From Pelomonas sp937871895 (lineage in GTDB: Bacteria; Pseudomonadota; Gammaproteobacteria; Burkholderiales; Burkholderiaceae_C): 64,000 nt of DNA. This document shows positions 1 to 8,701 of this stretch, piece by piece. Where the stretch lies: assembly GCF_046348265.1 (NCBI RefSeq), contig NZ_JAXMEO010000018.1. One strand, 5' to 3'. Within the stretch, counting starts at the first letter, position 1, and each line of letters starts with the position of its first letter. Both the position numbers and the translations under genes were made by a program. Below the pieces are notes generated by a model. The model ran no database searches. It had not been told where the DNA came from and saw only the letters and a program-made list of their open reading frames with translations.

Positions 1-4
1 TTGC

Positions 5-1168
5 TCAAGTCAGCAAGCCGCGCACGGCGGCGATCACGCGCTCCACATCGGCATCGCTCATGGCCGTGTAGAGCGGCAGGCTGACCATGGTCTCGAAGGC
101 CTTTTGCGAATGCGGGAACTGGTCGGGCGTGAGGCCGTAGCGGTCACGCCAGTAGGGGTGCAGATGCAGGGGCACGTAGTGCACGCTGCAGCCGATGCCG
201 GCGGCGAACATGCCTTCGATAAACGCATCGCGGTCGATGGGTGAGGTGTCGGCAAGGCGCAGCACGTAGAGGTGCCAGGAGTGGGTGTCACCCTCGGGCG
301 CCTCGGGCGGCAGGATGACGGGCAGGTCGGCAAACGCAGCTTGGTAGCGCTGGGCGATGGCCTCGCGTCGCGCCTGAAAGGCCGGCAGGCGCTTGAGCTG
401 GTGCAGGCCGAGTGCGGCGGCGATGTCGGTGAGGTTGTACTTGTAGCCCGGCGCGACGATCTCGTAGTACCAGCTGGGCACCTTGGCGGTGAAGCGGTCG
501 AAGGCGTCGCGGTTCATGCCATGCAGGCGCATCACGCGGGCTCTTCTTGCAAGCTGGGCATTGCGGGTGACCAGCATGCCGCCCTCGCCCGTCGTCATGG
601 TCTTGTTGGCGTAGAAGCTGAAGACCGTGGCGTCACTGCCCAGGGTGCCGATCAGCTCTTTCTCGATGGTCGTGGGCAGGGCATGCGCCGCGTCCTCGAC
701 CACGCGCAGGCCATGGCGGCGGGCGATGTCGAGCAGCTCCAGCATGTCCACCGCGAGGCCGGCGTAGTGCACCGGAATGATGGCGCGCGTCTTGGGCGTG
801 ATGGCGGCTTCGACCTGCGCGAGGTCGATGTTCAGCGTCTTGGGGTCGATGTCCACGAGGCGCACGTCAGCGCCCAGGTAACGCACCACCTCGGCGGTGG
901 CGGTGAAGGTGTGCGTGGTGGTGATGACCTCGTCGCCAGGCCCGATCCCGATCGCCTCCAGCGCCAGGTGCAGGCCAGCGGTGGCGGAGTTGACGGCGAT
1001 GCATTCGATCTGCGGGTCGCCAAGGTACTCGGCAAACGCGGCCTCGAAGCGCTTGGCCTTGGGGCCGGTGGTGACCCAGCCGGACTTCAGCGTGTCGACG
1101 ACTTCGGCGATCTCTTCGTCGCCAATCTCGGGCAAGGCAAAAGGCAGGAAAGGCAGGGGCGAGCTCAT
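5..1168 (-). CDS. DegT/DnrJ/EryC1/StrS-family PLP aminotransferase (sugar aminotransferase)
   Basis: Predicted pyridoxal-phosphate enzyme that transaminates a keto-sugar nucleotide during synthesis of a surface polysaccharide. The 387-residue protein has the family's usual length. It carries the GTEAT-like motif replaced by NSATAGLHLAL (about 60-70), the VEDAAHA motif (157-163) and the Schiff-base lysine in FYANKTMTTGEGG (Lys189). The ATG at 1168 overlaps the upstream methyltransferase stop as ATGA; the open frame continues upstream but that part is antisense-like low-complexity sequence. It is the last gene of a six-gene operon. The exact sugar substrate cannot be read from the sequence. Confidence 0.9.
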   Translation of the reverse strand: MSSPLPFLPFALPEIGDEEIAEVVDTLKSGWVTTGPKAKRFEAAFAEYLGDPQIECIAVNSATAGLHLALEAIGIGPGDEVITTTHTFTATAEVVRYLGADVRLVDIDPKTLNIDLAQVEAAITPKTRAIIPVHYAGLAVDMLELLDIARRHGLRVVEDAAHALPTTIEKELIGTLGSDATVFSFYANKTMTTGEGGMLVTRNAQLARRARVMRLHGMNRDAFDRFTAKVPSWYYEIVAPGYKYNLTDIAAALGLHQLKRLPAFQARREAIAQRYQAAFADLPVILPPEAPEGDTHSWHLYVLRLADTSPIDRDAFIEGMFAAGIGCSVHYVPLHLHPYWRDRYGLTPDQFPHSQKAFETMVSLPLYTAMSDADVERVIAAVRGLLT

Positions 1169-1866
1169 GCGGCGGATTGTCGTTTCTCGATCCACACCAG
1201 GCGGTGGGTGCGCAGCAGGGGCAGCGCGTTGAAGACGGTGTAGAGCGCCGGGTGCACGCGGCACACAGCGCGCGCCAGGGGCGGCGCGAGGGTCAGGCGC
1301 TCTGCGCGCAACACGCCCTCGGGGAAGAGTGCACGCACGCGGGCCAGCGGCACCCCGCGCACATCGGGGTTGCGGGGGTTGTTGACGACGAAGTCGTACC
1401 AGACGACGGCGCCGCCGGGCTTGAGCCACTGCCACATGGCGGCGGCCAGGCGCTGTTGCGGCCCGGTATCCAAGATGGACGAGAACACAGTGAACTGCAG
1501 CACGAGGTCCTGGCTCGCAGACGCGATGGGGGCGGTGCTGGCATCGCCCCCAAGCAGACGCACGCCCGCGGGCAAACAGGCTTGCGCGGCGGCCAGACGC
1601 TCGGGCAGCAACTCCAGGCCCGTCAGGTGTTCGGGCTGACAGCCCAGGCGCAGCAGGTCCTGCAAGTTGCCGCCGCCGCCGCAGCCCACTTCGAGCACCC
1701 GCCAGCCTTGCGGGCCGCCAGGCCGCTGGGCCAGGCCGCGCCGCAGCGCCTGGTGCCGTTCGGCCCACATCTGCCAGACCTCGGGGCGCAGCAGGGAGTA
1801 GCGATCCACCACCGCCGCGCGGCGGGCGTAGCGGGCCTGGATCTGGGCCAGCTCGTCGTGGCTCAC
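1165..1866 (-). CDS. Class I SAM-dependent methyltransferase in polysaccharide operon
   Basis: Predicted methyltransferase of 233 residues with a clear SAM-binding motif I, VLEVGCGGGGN (about 57-67), a motif II-like acidic residue after LTGLELLPE, and LKPGG further on. The start is a GTG whose GTGA overlaps the stop of the preceding glycosyltransferase; this matches the 4-nt coupling seen throughout the operon. It probably methylates a sugar or a lipid-linked intermediate, but the substrate is inferred only from the neighbouring glycosyltransferases. Confidence 0.8.
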   Translation of the reverse strand: MSHDELAQIQARYARRAAVVDRYSLLRPEVWQMWAERHQALRRGLAQRPGGPQGWRVLEVGCGGGGNLQDLLRLGCQPEHLTGLELLPERLAAAQACLPAGVRLLGGDASTAPIASASQDLVLQFTVFSSILDTGPQQRLAAAMWQWLKPGGAVVWYDFVVNNPRNPDVRGVPLARVRALFPEGVLRAERLTLAPPLARAVCRVHPALYTVFNALPLLRTHRLVWIEKRQSAA

Positions 1867-3083
1867 CGCAGGGCCTCGATGAAGCGGGCCGCAAGCTTGG
1901 GGTAGGCGTGGTGGGCCAGGGCGTAGGCGCGGCCGCGGGCGCCCAATGTGGCGCGCTCGTCCGCACTCATCGCGGCCAAGCGCTGCAGGCCCTGGGCCAC
2001 CGCCTCGGGGTCCTCGGGGGCCACGGTCAGGCCGCAGCCGGCGTCGCGCACCGGGTCGTTGCCCGCTTCGACCGAGTGCAAGATGGCGCGGCCGGCCATC
2101 ATGTAGTCGATCAGCTTGTTGGGCGCGATGCCGAAGCGGTAGATCGGCGTGCGCTGCCAGCCGATGTAGGCGATGTCGAACTCGCCCAGCAGGGTCGGGA
2201 TCTGGGCCTTGGGGATGGCAGGGAAAAAGGCGACGTTGGGCAGGCTCCGGGCCCGCTCGGCCAGGCGTTCGGCCTCGTGGCCCTGGCCCACCAGCACGAA
2301 GGCGAACGGGGCCTCGCGCAGCTGTGCGGCGGCGTCCAGCAGCACGTCCAGCGCATTGGGCAGGCCCATGCTGCCGGCGTAGCCCACCACCACGCGCCCC
2401 GCGGCGCGCTGCGCTTCCAGGTGCGCGGCCAGCTCGGAAGCGAGCGGGGCGCCAGGCGCCTCCCACTCCTCGGGCGCAAAGCCATTGGGCACGATGTGCA
2501 GGCGCGCCAGATTCAGCTTGTGCGCCTTCATGTAGACCTGCACCTTGGGCAGCATTGAGACCACGCGGTCGCAGTCGCGGTAGGCGTCGTTCTCGGCCTT
2601 CTGGCAGAGCATGGCAAAGGGGTGGCGGCGCGACATGCCCGAGAGCTCGATCAGCGACAGCGGCCAGAGGTCGTGCACCTCATAGACGAGCTTGGCCTGC
2701 GCGAGACGCGCGATGCGCCGCGCCACCCAGATGTCCATCGGGTAGGTGCTGGAGGCGATCACGGCCTCGGGCCGCAACTCGCGCGCCAGCCGCGCGGCAT
2801 CGAGCCACACCTGCCGCAGGAAGGACGCGATATTGCGCAGCCGCCCGACGCCATTGCCTTTGTAGGCCGGCGTGGGCAGCCAGCGGTAGCGGATGCCATC
2901 GATCAGCTCCTCCACCGGCTCGGCACCCACCTCAGGCTGCACCGCGCGCACATGGGACTGCGAGGCCGCGACGATGGTCACCTCATGCCCCGCTCGCACC
3001 CACTCGCGCGCTAGGTAGTAGGGCCGGAACTCCATGCCATGCCGGGGCGAGCCGGCGTAGTGGTTGATGAGCAGAATCCTCAT
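1863..3083 (-). CDS. Glycosyltransferase family 4 (WbuB-like)
   Basis: GT-B fold glycosyltransferase of 406 residues. The N-terminus MRILLINHYAGSP with a downstream GMEFRPYYLAREWVRAGHEV is the donor-independent half typical of GT4 enzymes such as WbuB. The C-terminal half has GYAGSMGLPNALD and GIAPNKLIDYMMAGRAIL, the usual nucleotide-sugar site. The ATG at 3083 overlaps the stop of the upstream glycosyltransferase (ATGA). Its role is addition of one sugar to the repeat unit made by this operon; sugar identity is unknown. Confidence 0.88.
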   Translation of the reverse strand: MRILLINHYAGSPRHGMEFRPYYLAREWVRAGHEVTIVAASQSHVRAVQPEVGAEPVEELIDGIRYRWLPTPAYKGNGVGRLRNIASFLRQVWLDAARLARELRPEAVIASSTYPMDIWVARRIARLAQAKLVYEVHDLWPLSLIELSGMSRRHPFAMLCQKAENDAYRDCDRVVSMLPKVQVYMKAHKLNLARLHIVPNGFAPEEWEAPGAPLASELAAHLEAQRAAGRVVVGYAGSMGLPNALDVLLDAAAQLREAPFAFVLVGQGHEAERLAERARSLPNVAFFPAIPKAQIPTLLGEFDIAYIGWQRTPIYRFGIAPNKLIDYMMAGRAILHSVEAGNDPVRDAGCGLTVAPEDPEAVAQGLQRLAAMSADERATLGARGRAYALAHHAYPKLAARFIEALR

Positions 3084-4207
3084 GCGTGGGACAGCTCGCG
3101 CAGCCGCGTCAAGAAGCGCTGCACGCCGGGCTCGAAGAGGCCGTGCTGCTGCACCCACTGGCGGTTGGCCGCCGCCAGTTGCTCGGGTTGCAGCTGCACC
3201 AGGCGCTTGGTGATGCCCTTGGGCTCGTAGACGATGAGGCCGCGCTCGGAGTTGCCGATCAGCTCGCGATTGGCCGGCAGGTCGGACAGCAGGGGCACAC
3301 AGCCATGGGCCATGGCCTCCAGCACCGAGACCGAGACCGAGTCGCTCTCGGGCAAGCTCAGGTACCAACTGGCCTGGTCGTACCAGCGGGCTTGGTCGGC
3401 GGCGTCCAGCCGGCCAACAAAGCTGACCTTGTCTGCGAGGCCGCGCCCCATCACATCGTTCTCCAGCCAGGGGCGCAGCGAGCCGTCATTGGCGATCACG
3501 AGCCGGGCCGGCGGGCACTGCGAGGCAATGCGCGCAAACACCTCCAGCACCAGCTGCGGGCGGTAGAGCGGCTCCAGGCCCCGGTTGGAAAAGAAGAGCC
3601 AGGGCTCCTTCTCGCCGCGCTGGCGCGGCATGGCCTCGAGGCCAAAGGGGAAGACCATCACCTCCCCCGCGCCCAGCTCGCGCATCTTGTCGGCCATGTG
3701 CTGCGAGTCCGACGTGGTCACCGCGCAAGCCTTGAGCACCTTGCGGGTCAGCCAGCGGTAGGCCGTGCTCTGGTTGGGCGTGACGAGGATGTCGCTGCCC
3801 CAGGCCGAGCCCGCGATCTGCGCCCGCAGCCGCCACCCGAGCCTGGCCGCCCAGGCCAGGCTGCCGTGGGACGTGAGGTAGTGGGCGTGGATCCAATCGG
3901 CATCTACCGCAGATAGCCACGCGCCCACCTTGGGCAGTTGCTTGAGCAGCGCGACATTGCCGCCTCCATGCTCGGGCCGGGTGTTGAGCGCCAGGCGCTG
4001 GGCATCGGGCACCAGCAACTCCCAGCCGGGCATGAAGCCGCGCGAGGAGATGGCCCAGAGCTGCACACGTGGCGCCAGGGCGCGGGCCCACTTGAGCAGG
4101 TGCGGGCTTTCGCCATCGCCGATCAGCACCAGGCGCAAGCCGCCGGAAAGTGCGGTCCGGCCCAGGGTTTGACGTGAGGGCGGGCTGGGCAGACGGCGCG
4201 TCTTCAT
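3080..4207 (-). CDS. Glycosyltransferase (GT-B, GT4-like)
   Basis: Glycosyltransferase of 375 residues. An N-terminal domain with LIGDGESPHLLKWARAL and DWIHAHYLTSHGSLA is followed by a C-terminal domain with FFSNRGLEPLYRP, VSFVGRLD and the acidic donor-binding region SLPESDSVSVSVLEAMAHG, the E-x7-E type motif of GT4 enzymes. The ATG at 4207 overlaps the acyltransferase stop. It is the first of two consecutive glycosyltransferases in the operon, so a repeat unit with at least two sugars added in the cytoplasm is likely. Confidence 0.86.
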   Translation of the reverse strand: MKTRRLPSPPSRQTLGRTALSGGLRLVLIGDGESPHLLKWARALAPRVQLWAISSRGFMPGWELLVPDAQRLALNTRPEHGGGNVALLKQLPKVGAWLSAVDADWIHAHYLTSHGSLAWAARLGWRLRAQIAGSAWGSDILVTPNQSTAYRWLTRKVLKACAVTTSDSQHMADKMRELGAGEVMVFPFGLEAMPRQRGEKEPWLFFSNRGLEPLYRPQLVLEVFARIASQCPPARLVIANDGSLRPWLENDVMGRGLADKVSFVGRLDAADQARWYDQASWYLSLPESDSVSVSVLEAMAHGCVPLLSDLPANRELIGNSERGLIVYEPKGITKRLVQLQPEQLAAANRQWVQQHGLFEPGVQRFLTRLRELSHA

Positions 4208-4773
4208 GGCTGCGCTCCGGCCCAGGCGGCATAGGCCTCGGCGAGCTCAGGGTGCTTGGCGATCAAGCTGGCGTCGCGCTCACGCGTGTCGCCCACTTGG
4301 CGCGCGGGTTGGCCGGCCATGATGGCGAAGTCCGGCGCCGCGCCACGCAGTTGGCCATAGGCACAGAGGATGGCGCCCTTGCCCAGGCGGCTGCCAGGCT
4401 CGATCAGGCTGTGCGGCCCGACAAAGCTGTAGGCGCCGAGGTGAATGGCGCCCTTTCGGTAGCCCGGCAGTTCGCCGCCCAGGGTGGCGGTGCGGTGGCC
4501 GTTGACGCGCAGGGCGTCATGGGTGCTGTGGGTCACGATGGAGCAGAAATTGGTGATCTGGACGCCCTCTTCGACCACCAGGCCGTGCGTGGCATCGATG
4601 AAGTTGAACTGGCCGATGAAGACGTGGTCCGCCAGCCGCAGGCCGGCCTCGCCCTCGATGCAGGTGCTGGGTGCGATGCGCGTGTGCGGCTGCCCGGCCT
4701 CACCAAAGACCATGCGGTGCAGCAGCGCGCGGGCCAGGCGCCGCCGCCAGCGGTTGAGAAGGGTGCGCATCAT
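4204..4773 (-). CDS. Hexapeptide-repeat acyltransferase (left-handed beta-helix)
   Basis: Predicted O- or N-acetyltransferase of 189 residues that would decorate a sugar. The middle of the protein has the imperfect hexapeptide pattern of the left-handed beta-helix (about 45-150), including FIGQFNFID, SFVGPHSLIEPGSRLGKGAILCAYG, and a trimer-type histidine in IVTHSTHD. The start chosen is the first of two consecutive ATGs, because it forms ATGA with the flippase stop. Acyl donor and acceptor are not determinable. Confidence 0.82.
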   Translation of the reverse strand: MMRTLLNRWRRRLARALLHRMVFGEAGQPHTRIAPSTCIEGEAGLRLADHVFIGQFNFIDATHGLVVEEGVQITNFCSIVTHSTHDALRVNGHRTATLGGELPGYRKGAIHLGAYSFVGPHSLIEPGSRLGKGAILCAYGQLRGAAPDFAIMAGQPARQVGDTRERDASLIAKHPELAEAYAAWAGAQP

Positions 4774-5972
4774 CGGGGCCAGTGCCAGAGCTTCCAGAAG
4801 AAGTAGCCGAAGTAGACCAGCATCGCGCCCGACACACCCCAGCCTGCGCCCGTCAATCCGCCCCACCAACTGCCCAGCGCCAGGCCAGCCAGGAAGAGCC
4901 CCTGCCCCACCAGCGCCAGCCGCAAGCCCCAGGCCTGCGCACCCCAGGCCATCAACACGACCGACAGCGGCGAGGCGATGAAATGCAGCGCCACATAGGG
5001 CGCCAGGCTGCGCGCCAACTCGCCAGACGGGCCCCAAGCCGGCCCAAAGGCCCAAACGAACAGCGCCGGCCCCCAGACCAGCAACACCGCCGCCAGCGGC
5101 AGCGCCAGCGCGGCCAGCAACGACAGGCTGCGGCGCACCAGCGGGCGGCCATCCGCCTCACGCGCCAGTTGCGGATAGAGCGTCTGCGACAGCGCTCCGC
5201 CCACCAGGCTGGCCGGCGCCTTCAGGTAACGCAGGGCCAGCGCCCAGGCGCCGGCGGCGGCGTCACCCCACCACGCTGTCAACACCACCAGCGCCAGGGT
5301 GTCCTGCAGCACGCCCGCAAAGGCATGCGGCGTGTTCAGCAAGGGGAAGTCCCGGTGCTTGTGCGCCAGGTCGCGCCAGGGCTGAGCCGCCAGCAGGCGC
5401 CGCCAGCCGCCGTCGGGGGCCGGCCGCATCTGCAGCCAGGCCGCGGCTGCGGCGGCAAGCGTGGCGCCGGCCATCAGGCCCCAGACGCCCCAGGCCAGCA
5501 GCCCCGCGCCCACTTGCGCCACCGTCGCCCCGCCCCATTGCACGAAGCGCCCTGCCGCCAAGGCGCGGAAAGCACCGCCCCGCGCGGCCCACTGCGCCAT
5601 CCATTGGCTCAGGCTGCTGGCGGCCACCGCCAGCGGCAGCGCGGCCGCCAGCGGCAGGTCGGCCCACAGCATCCAGGCCGCACCGACCAGCACCGCCGCG
5701 CCCAACACCGCCAGCCACACCCGCAGGCACAGTGCCATCAGGCGCGCGGCCGTCGGTTCGTCCGTCTCCAGCGCCAGCGCAAACTCATAGCGCGCACAAC
5801 CCACCACGGCCAGATTGGCCGCGACGGACCACACCAGCGAGAACTGCCCCCACTCGACCGGCGTGTAGAGCCGCGCCAGCCACGGCCCCAGCAGCAGGGG
5901 CAGCGCCTGCGCCAAGGCACTGCCTCCCAGCAGGGTCAAGGTGGCGCGCGTCAGGCTGTGGGAGACGGTCAT
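4770..5972 (-). CDS. Oligosaccharide flippase / lipopolysaccharide biosynthesis membrane protein (Wzx-like)
   Basis: Polytopic inner-membrane protein of 400 residues with about 12 hydrophobic segments and the N-terminal LLGGSALAQALPLLLGPWLARLYTP signature region of polysaccharide flippases. It would move the lipid-linked repeat unit made by the downstream enzymes to the periplasm. It heads the six-gene operon and starts with ATG at 5972, 54 bp from divergent lysS. No wzy polymerase or chain-length regulator is visible within the window, so the pathway must continue beyond the left edge or be of another type. Confidence 0.86.
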   Translation of the reverse strand: MTVSHSLTRATLTLLGGSALAQALPLLLGPWLARLYTPVEWGQFSLVWSVAANLAVVGCARYEFALALETDEPTAARLMALCLRVWLAVLGAAVLVGAAWMLWADLPLAAALPLAVAASSLSQWMAQWAARGGAFRALAAGRFVQWGGATVAQVGAGLLAWGVWGLMAGATLAAAAAAWLQMRPAPDGGWRRLLAAQPWRDLAHKHRDFPLLNTPHAFAGVLQDTLALVVLTAWWGDAAAGAWALALRYLKAPASLVGGALSQTLYPQLAREADGRPLVRRSLSLLAALALPLAAVLLVWGPALFVWAFGPAWGPSGELARSLAPYVALHFIASPLSVVLMAWGAQAWGLRLALVGQGLFLAGLALGSWWGGLTGAGWGVSGAMLVYFGYFFWKLWHWPR

Positions 5973-5993
5973 GGAGTGGTCATGGGGCGCGGG

Positions 5994-6003
5994 ATTCTAA
6001 AAT
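5994..6003. promoter_or_regulatory. Overlapping divergent -10 boxes (lysS and polysaccharide operon)
   Basis: The 10-bp core ATTCTAAAAT contains TAAAAT (5998-6003) on the plus strand, 23 nt before lysS, and TAGAAT (5999-5994 read on the minus strand), 21 nt before the flippase gene. No convincing -35 hexamer is present for either. The two initiation sites would compete for polymerase. Prediction by motif only. Confidence 0.45.
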
Positions 6004-6026
6004 CGCGGCCCCTTGCTAAGGCTTCT

Positions 6027-7544
6027 ATGACCACGCCGATTTCCGCCCCCGCCGCCGCCCCTGTTGTTGATGAGAACCAACTGATCACCGAGCGGCGCGA
6101 AAAACTGGCCGCCTTGCGGGCCTCGACCCCCATCCCCTTCCCCAACGACTTCAAGCCCCAGCACCGCGCTGCGCCCTTGCAGGCCGAATACGGCGCGTTG
6201 GAGAACGAGGCCCTGGAGCCCCAGGCGCTCAAGGTCAGCGTCGCAGGCCGCCTGATGCTCAAGCGCATCATGGGCAAGGCCAGCTTTGGCACCTTGCAGG
6301 ACGCCACCGGCCGCATCCAGCTCTTCGTGACCAAGGATGGCGTCGGCGAAGCCAGCTACGAGCAGTTCAAGCACCTGGACCTCGGCGACATCGTCGGGGC
6401 CGAGGGCACCCTCTTCAAGACCAAGACCGGCGAGCTGTCGGTGCGCGTCTCGACCCTGCGCCTCCTGACCAAGAGCCTGCGCCCCTTGCCCGACAAGTTC
6501 CACGGCATGAGCGACCAGGAGCAGAAGTACCGCCAGCGCTACGTGGACCTGATCACCGACGAGGACGCCCGCAAGCGCTTCGTGGCGCGCAGCAAGGCCG
6601 TGAGCTCGATCCGCAATTTCATGGTCGAGCACGGCTTCCTGGAGGTCGAGACGCCCATGCTGCACCCCATCCCGGGCGGCGCCAATGCCAAGCCCTTCAT
6701 CACCCACCACAACGCGCTGGACCAGCAGATGTTCCTGCGCATCGCGCCGGAGCTTTACTTGAAGCGCCTGGTGGTCGGCGGCTTCGAGCGCGTGTTCGAG
6801 ATCAACCGCAACTTCCGCAACGAAGGCATCTCCGTCCGCCACAACCCCGAGTTCACGATGATGGAGTTCTATGCGGCCTACTGGACGCATCACGACATCA
6901 TGGACTTCACCGAAGCCGTGCTGCGCGACGCCGCCATCAACGCCACCGGCAGCGCCCAGCTCAGCTACGCCGGCAAGCCCGTGGACTTCGGCCAGCCCTT
7001 TGCGCGCGTCTCGGTGCGTGACTCGCTGATCCAATACGCCGGCCTGACGGAGCTTGAAGCCGACAACCCCGACGTGCTGCGCGCCAAGATCATCGCCAAG
7101 GGCGAAGAAGCCCCGGCCCGCTGGAGCCTGGCCGAGTTGCAGTTCGGCCTCTTCGAAGCCGCCGTCGAAGAGAAGCTCTGGGCCCCGACCTTCATCATCG
7201 ACTACCCCGTCGAGGTCTCGCCCCTGGCCCGCGCCTCCGACAGCAACCCCAAGATCACCGAGCGCTTCGAGCTCTTCATCACCGGCCGCGAATACGCCAA
7301 CGGCTTCTCCGAGCTCAACGACGCCGAAGACCAGGCCGCCCGCTTCCAGGCCCAGGTCGCCAACAAGGACGCCGGCGACGAAGAAGCCATGTTCTACGAC
7401 GCCGACTTCATCCGCGCGCTCGAATACGGCATGCCCCCCACCGGCGGCTGCGGCATCGGGATTGATCGGCTCATCATGCTACTGACCGACTCGCCGTCGA
7501 TCCGGGACGTGGTGCTGTTCCCGGCGTTGCGGCGCGAGGGTTGA
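6027..7544 (+). CDS. lysS: Lysine--tRNA ligase, class II
   Basis: Charges tRNA-Lys with lysine in the cytoplasm. The 505-residue protein has an N-terminal OB-fold anticodon-binding domain (about 60-165, with VAGRLMLKRIMGKASFGTLQD) and a class II catalytic core. Motif 2 is FRNEGISVRHNPEFTMMEFY and motif 3 is GIGIDRLIMLLT followed by SIRDVVLFP near the C-terminus. The ATG at 6027 is preceded by AAGG and fits family length; the frame stays open far upstream only as antisense of the flippase gene. Confidence 0.97.
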   Translation: MTTPISAPAAAPVVDENQLITERREKLAALRASTPIPFPNDFKPQHRAAPLQAEYGALENEALEPQALKVSVAGRLMLKRIMGKASFGTLQDATGRIQLFVTKDGVGEASYEQFKHLDLGDIVGAEGTLFKTKTGELSVRVSTLRLLTKSLRPLPDKFHGMSDQEQKYRQRYVDLITDEDARKRFVARSKAVSSIRNFMVEHGFLEVETPMLHPIPGGANAKPFITHHNALDQQMFLRIAPELYLKRLVVGGFERVFEINRNFRNEGISVRHNPEFTMMEFYAAYWTHHDIMDFTEAVLRDAAINATGSAQLSYAGKPVDFGQPFARVSVRDSLIQYAGLTELEADNPDVLRAKIIAKGEEAPARWSLAELQFGLFEAAVEEKLWAPTFIIDYPVEVSPLARASDSNPKITERFELFITGREYANGFSELNDAEDQAARFQAQVANKDAGDEEAMFYDADFIRALEYGMPPTGGCGIGIDRLIMLLTDSPSIRDVVLFPALRREG

Positions 7545-7591
7545 GGCACAGGTAGGAACACAGGTAGGCACCGGCGGCCAGGCGAACCGAC

Positions 7592-8701
7592 ATGGCTGCC
7601 TACCGCGTGCTGGTGCTTGGCGGCTACGGCTTCTTCGGCCGCCGATTGGTGGAACGGCTGAGCCGACATCCAGGCCTGGAGCTCCTCATCGCCGGCCGTT
7701 CGCTGGCGCAGGCGCAGGCTGTGGCGGAGCGGCTCCCTCCGGGCACAGCGGCGGCGCTGGCCTTCGATGTCAGCGCGCCGGAGTTGACGCCGCGTCTGCG
7801 CGCGCTGGCGCCGGCCGTCGTCGTCCACACCTGCGGCCCATTTCAGGGGCAAGACCACCGCGTGGCGGAGGCCTGCATCGCCGCCGGTTCGCACTACATC
7901 GACCTCGCCGATGGCCGGGACTTCGTGTGCGGCATCAGCCGGCTGGACCCAGCCGCCCGTCGCGCTGGCGTCGCCGTGATCAGCGGCGCCAGCTCGGTGC
8001 CGGCGCTCTCCAGCGCTGCGGTAGACCATCTGAGCGTGGGCTTCGACACCCTTCAGGCCATCGACATCGGCATCAGCCCCGGCAACAAGACCGAGCGCGG
8101 GCTCTCCACGGTGCGCGCCATCCTCAGCTACTGCGGCCAAGCGCTGCCGTCTGGGGCGGGCCCTAGAGCCTACGGCTGGCTGAGCCGCTGGTCGCATCGC
8201 TACCCAGCGCCGGTGAGAAGCCGCTGGCTCTCCCCCTGCGACGTGCCGGACCTGGCCTTGCTGCCGCAACGCTACGCCGGCCAGCCCCTCGTGCGCTTTG
8301 GTGCGGGGCTGGAGCTGCGGGCGCTGCACGCCGGCATGAACCTGATGGCGCAACTGGCGCGCTGGGGCTGGGTGCGCGACTGGTCTCGGCACGCCGGGGC
8401 ACTGAAGCGCGCCGCCGACGTGTTCCGCCATCTGGGCTCTGACGCGGGCGCCATGCACGTGAGCGTCACCGGCCGTCGGGGAGCGGGGCCAAGCATCACC
8501 CGAACCTGGACCTTGTGCGCCACCCAGGGCGATGGGCCCTTCGTGCCGACGCTCGCTACTTCAGCCCTGGTTCGCCGGCTGCAGGCAGGCGATGCGAGCT
8601 TGATCGGCGCCCAGCCTTGCGTCGGCCTGTTGACCCTGGCCGAGTTCGCCCGCGAGTGCGAGGGCCTGCACATCCAGATGGGAGAGGCCACTCATGGCTG
8701 A
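7592..8701 (+). CDS. Saccharopine-dehydrogenase-family NAD(P)-binding protein
   Basis: Protein of 369 residues with an N-terminal Rossmann motif VLVLGGYGFFGRRL (6-19) and the family hallmark HTCGPFQGQDHRVAEACIAAGSHYIDLADG (about 80-110). It resembles trans-acting enoyl reductase/saccharopine dehydrogenase-like proteins rather than true lysine-pathway enzymes. It overlaps the next gene by 8 nt, and the three genes 7592-9619 form one transcription unit 47 nt after lysS. The substrate is unknown. Confidence 0.82.
   Translation: MAAYRVLVLGGYGFFGRRLVERLSRHPGLELLIAGRSLAQAQAVAERLPPGTAAALAFDVSAPELTPRLRALAPAVVVHTCGPFQGQDHRVAEACIAAGSHYIDLADGRDFVCGISRLDPAARRAGVAVISGASSVPALSSAAVDHLSVGFDTLQAIDIGISPGNKTERGLSTVRAILSYCGQALPSGAGPRAYGWLSRWSHRYPAPVRSRWLSPCDVPDLALLPQRYAGQPLVRFGAGLELRALHAGMNLMAQLARWGWVRDWSRHAGALKRAADVFRHLGSDAGAMHVSVTGRRGAGPSITRTWTLCATQGDGPFVPTLATSALVRRLQAGDASLIGAQPCVGLLTLAEFARECEGLHIQMGEATHG

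Noticed and set aside
4782..6026. Upstream extension of the lysS frame
   Set aside because: It lies entirely antisense to the flippase gene, is Gln/Arg/Pro-rich, and LysS family length begins at the ATG at 6027.
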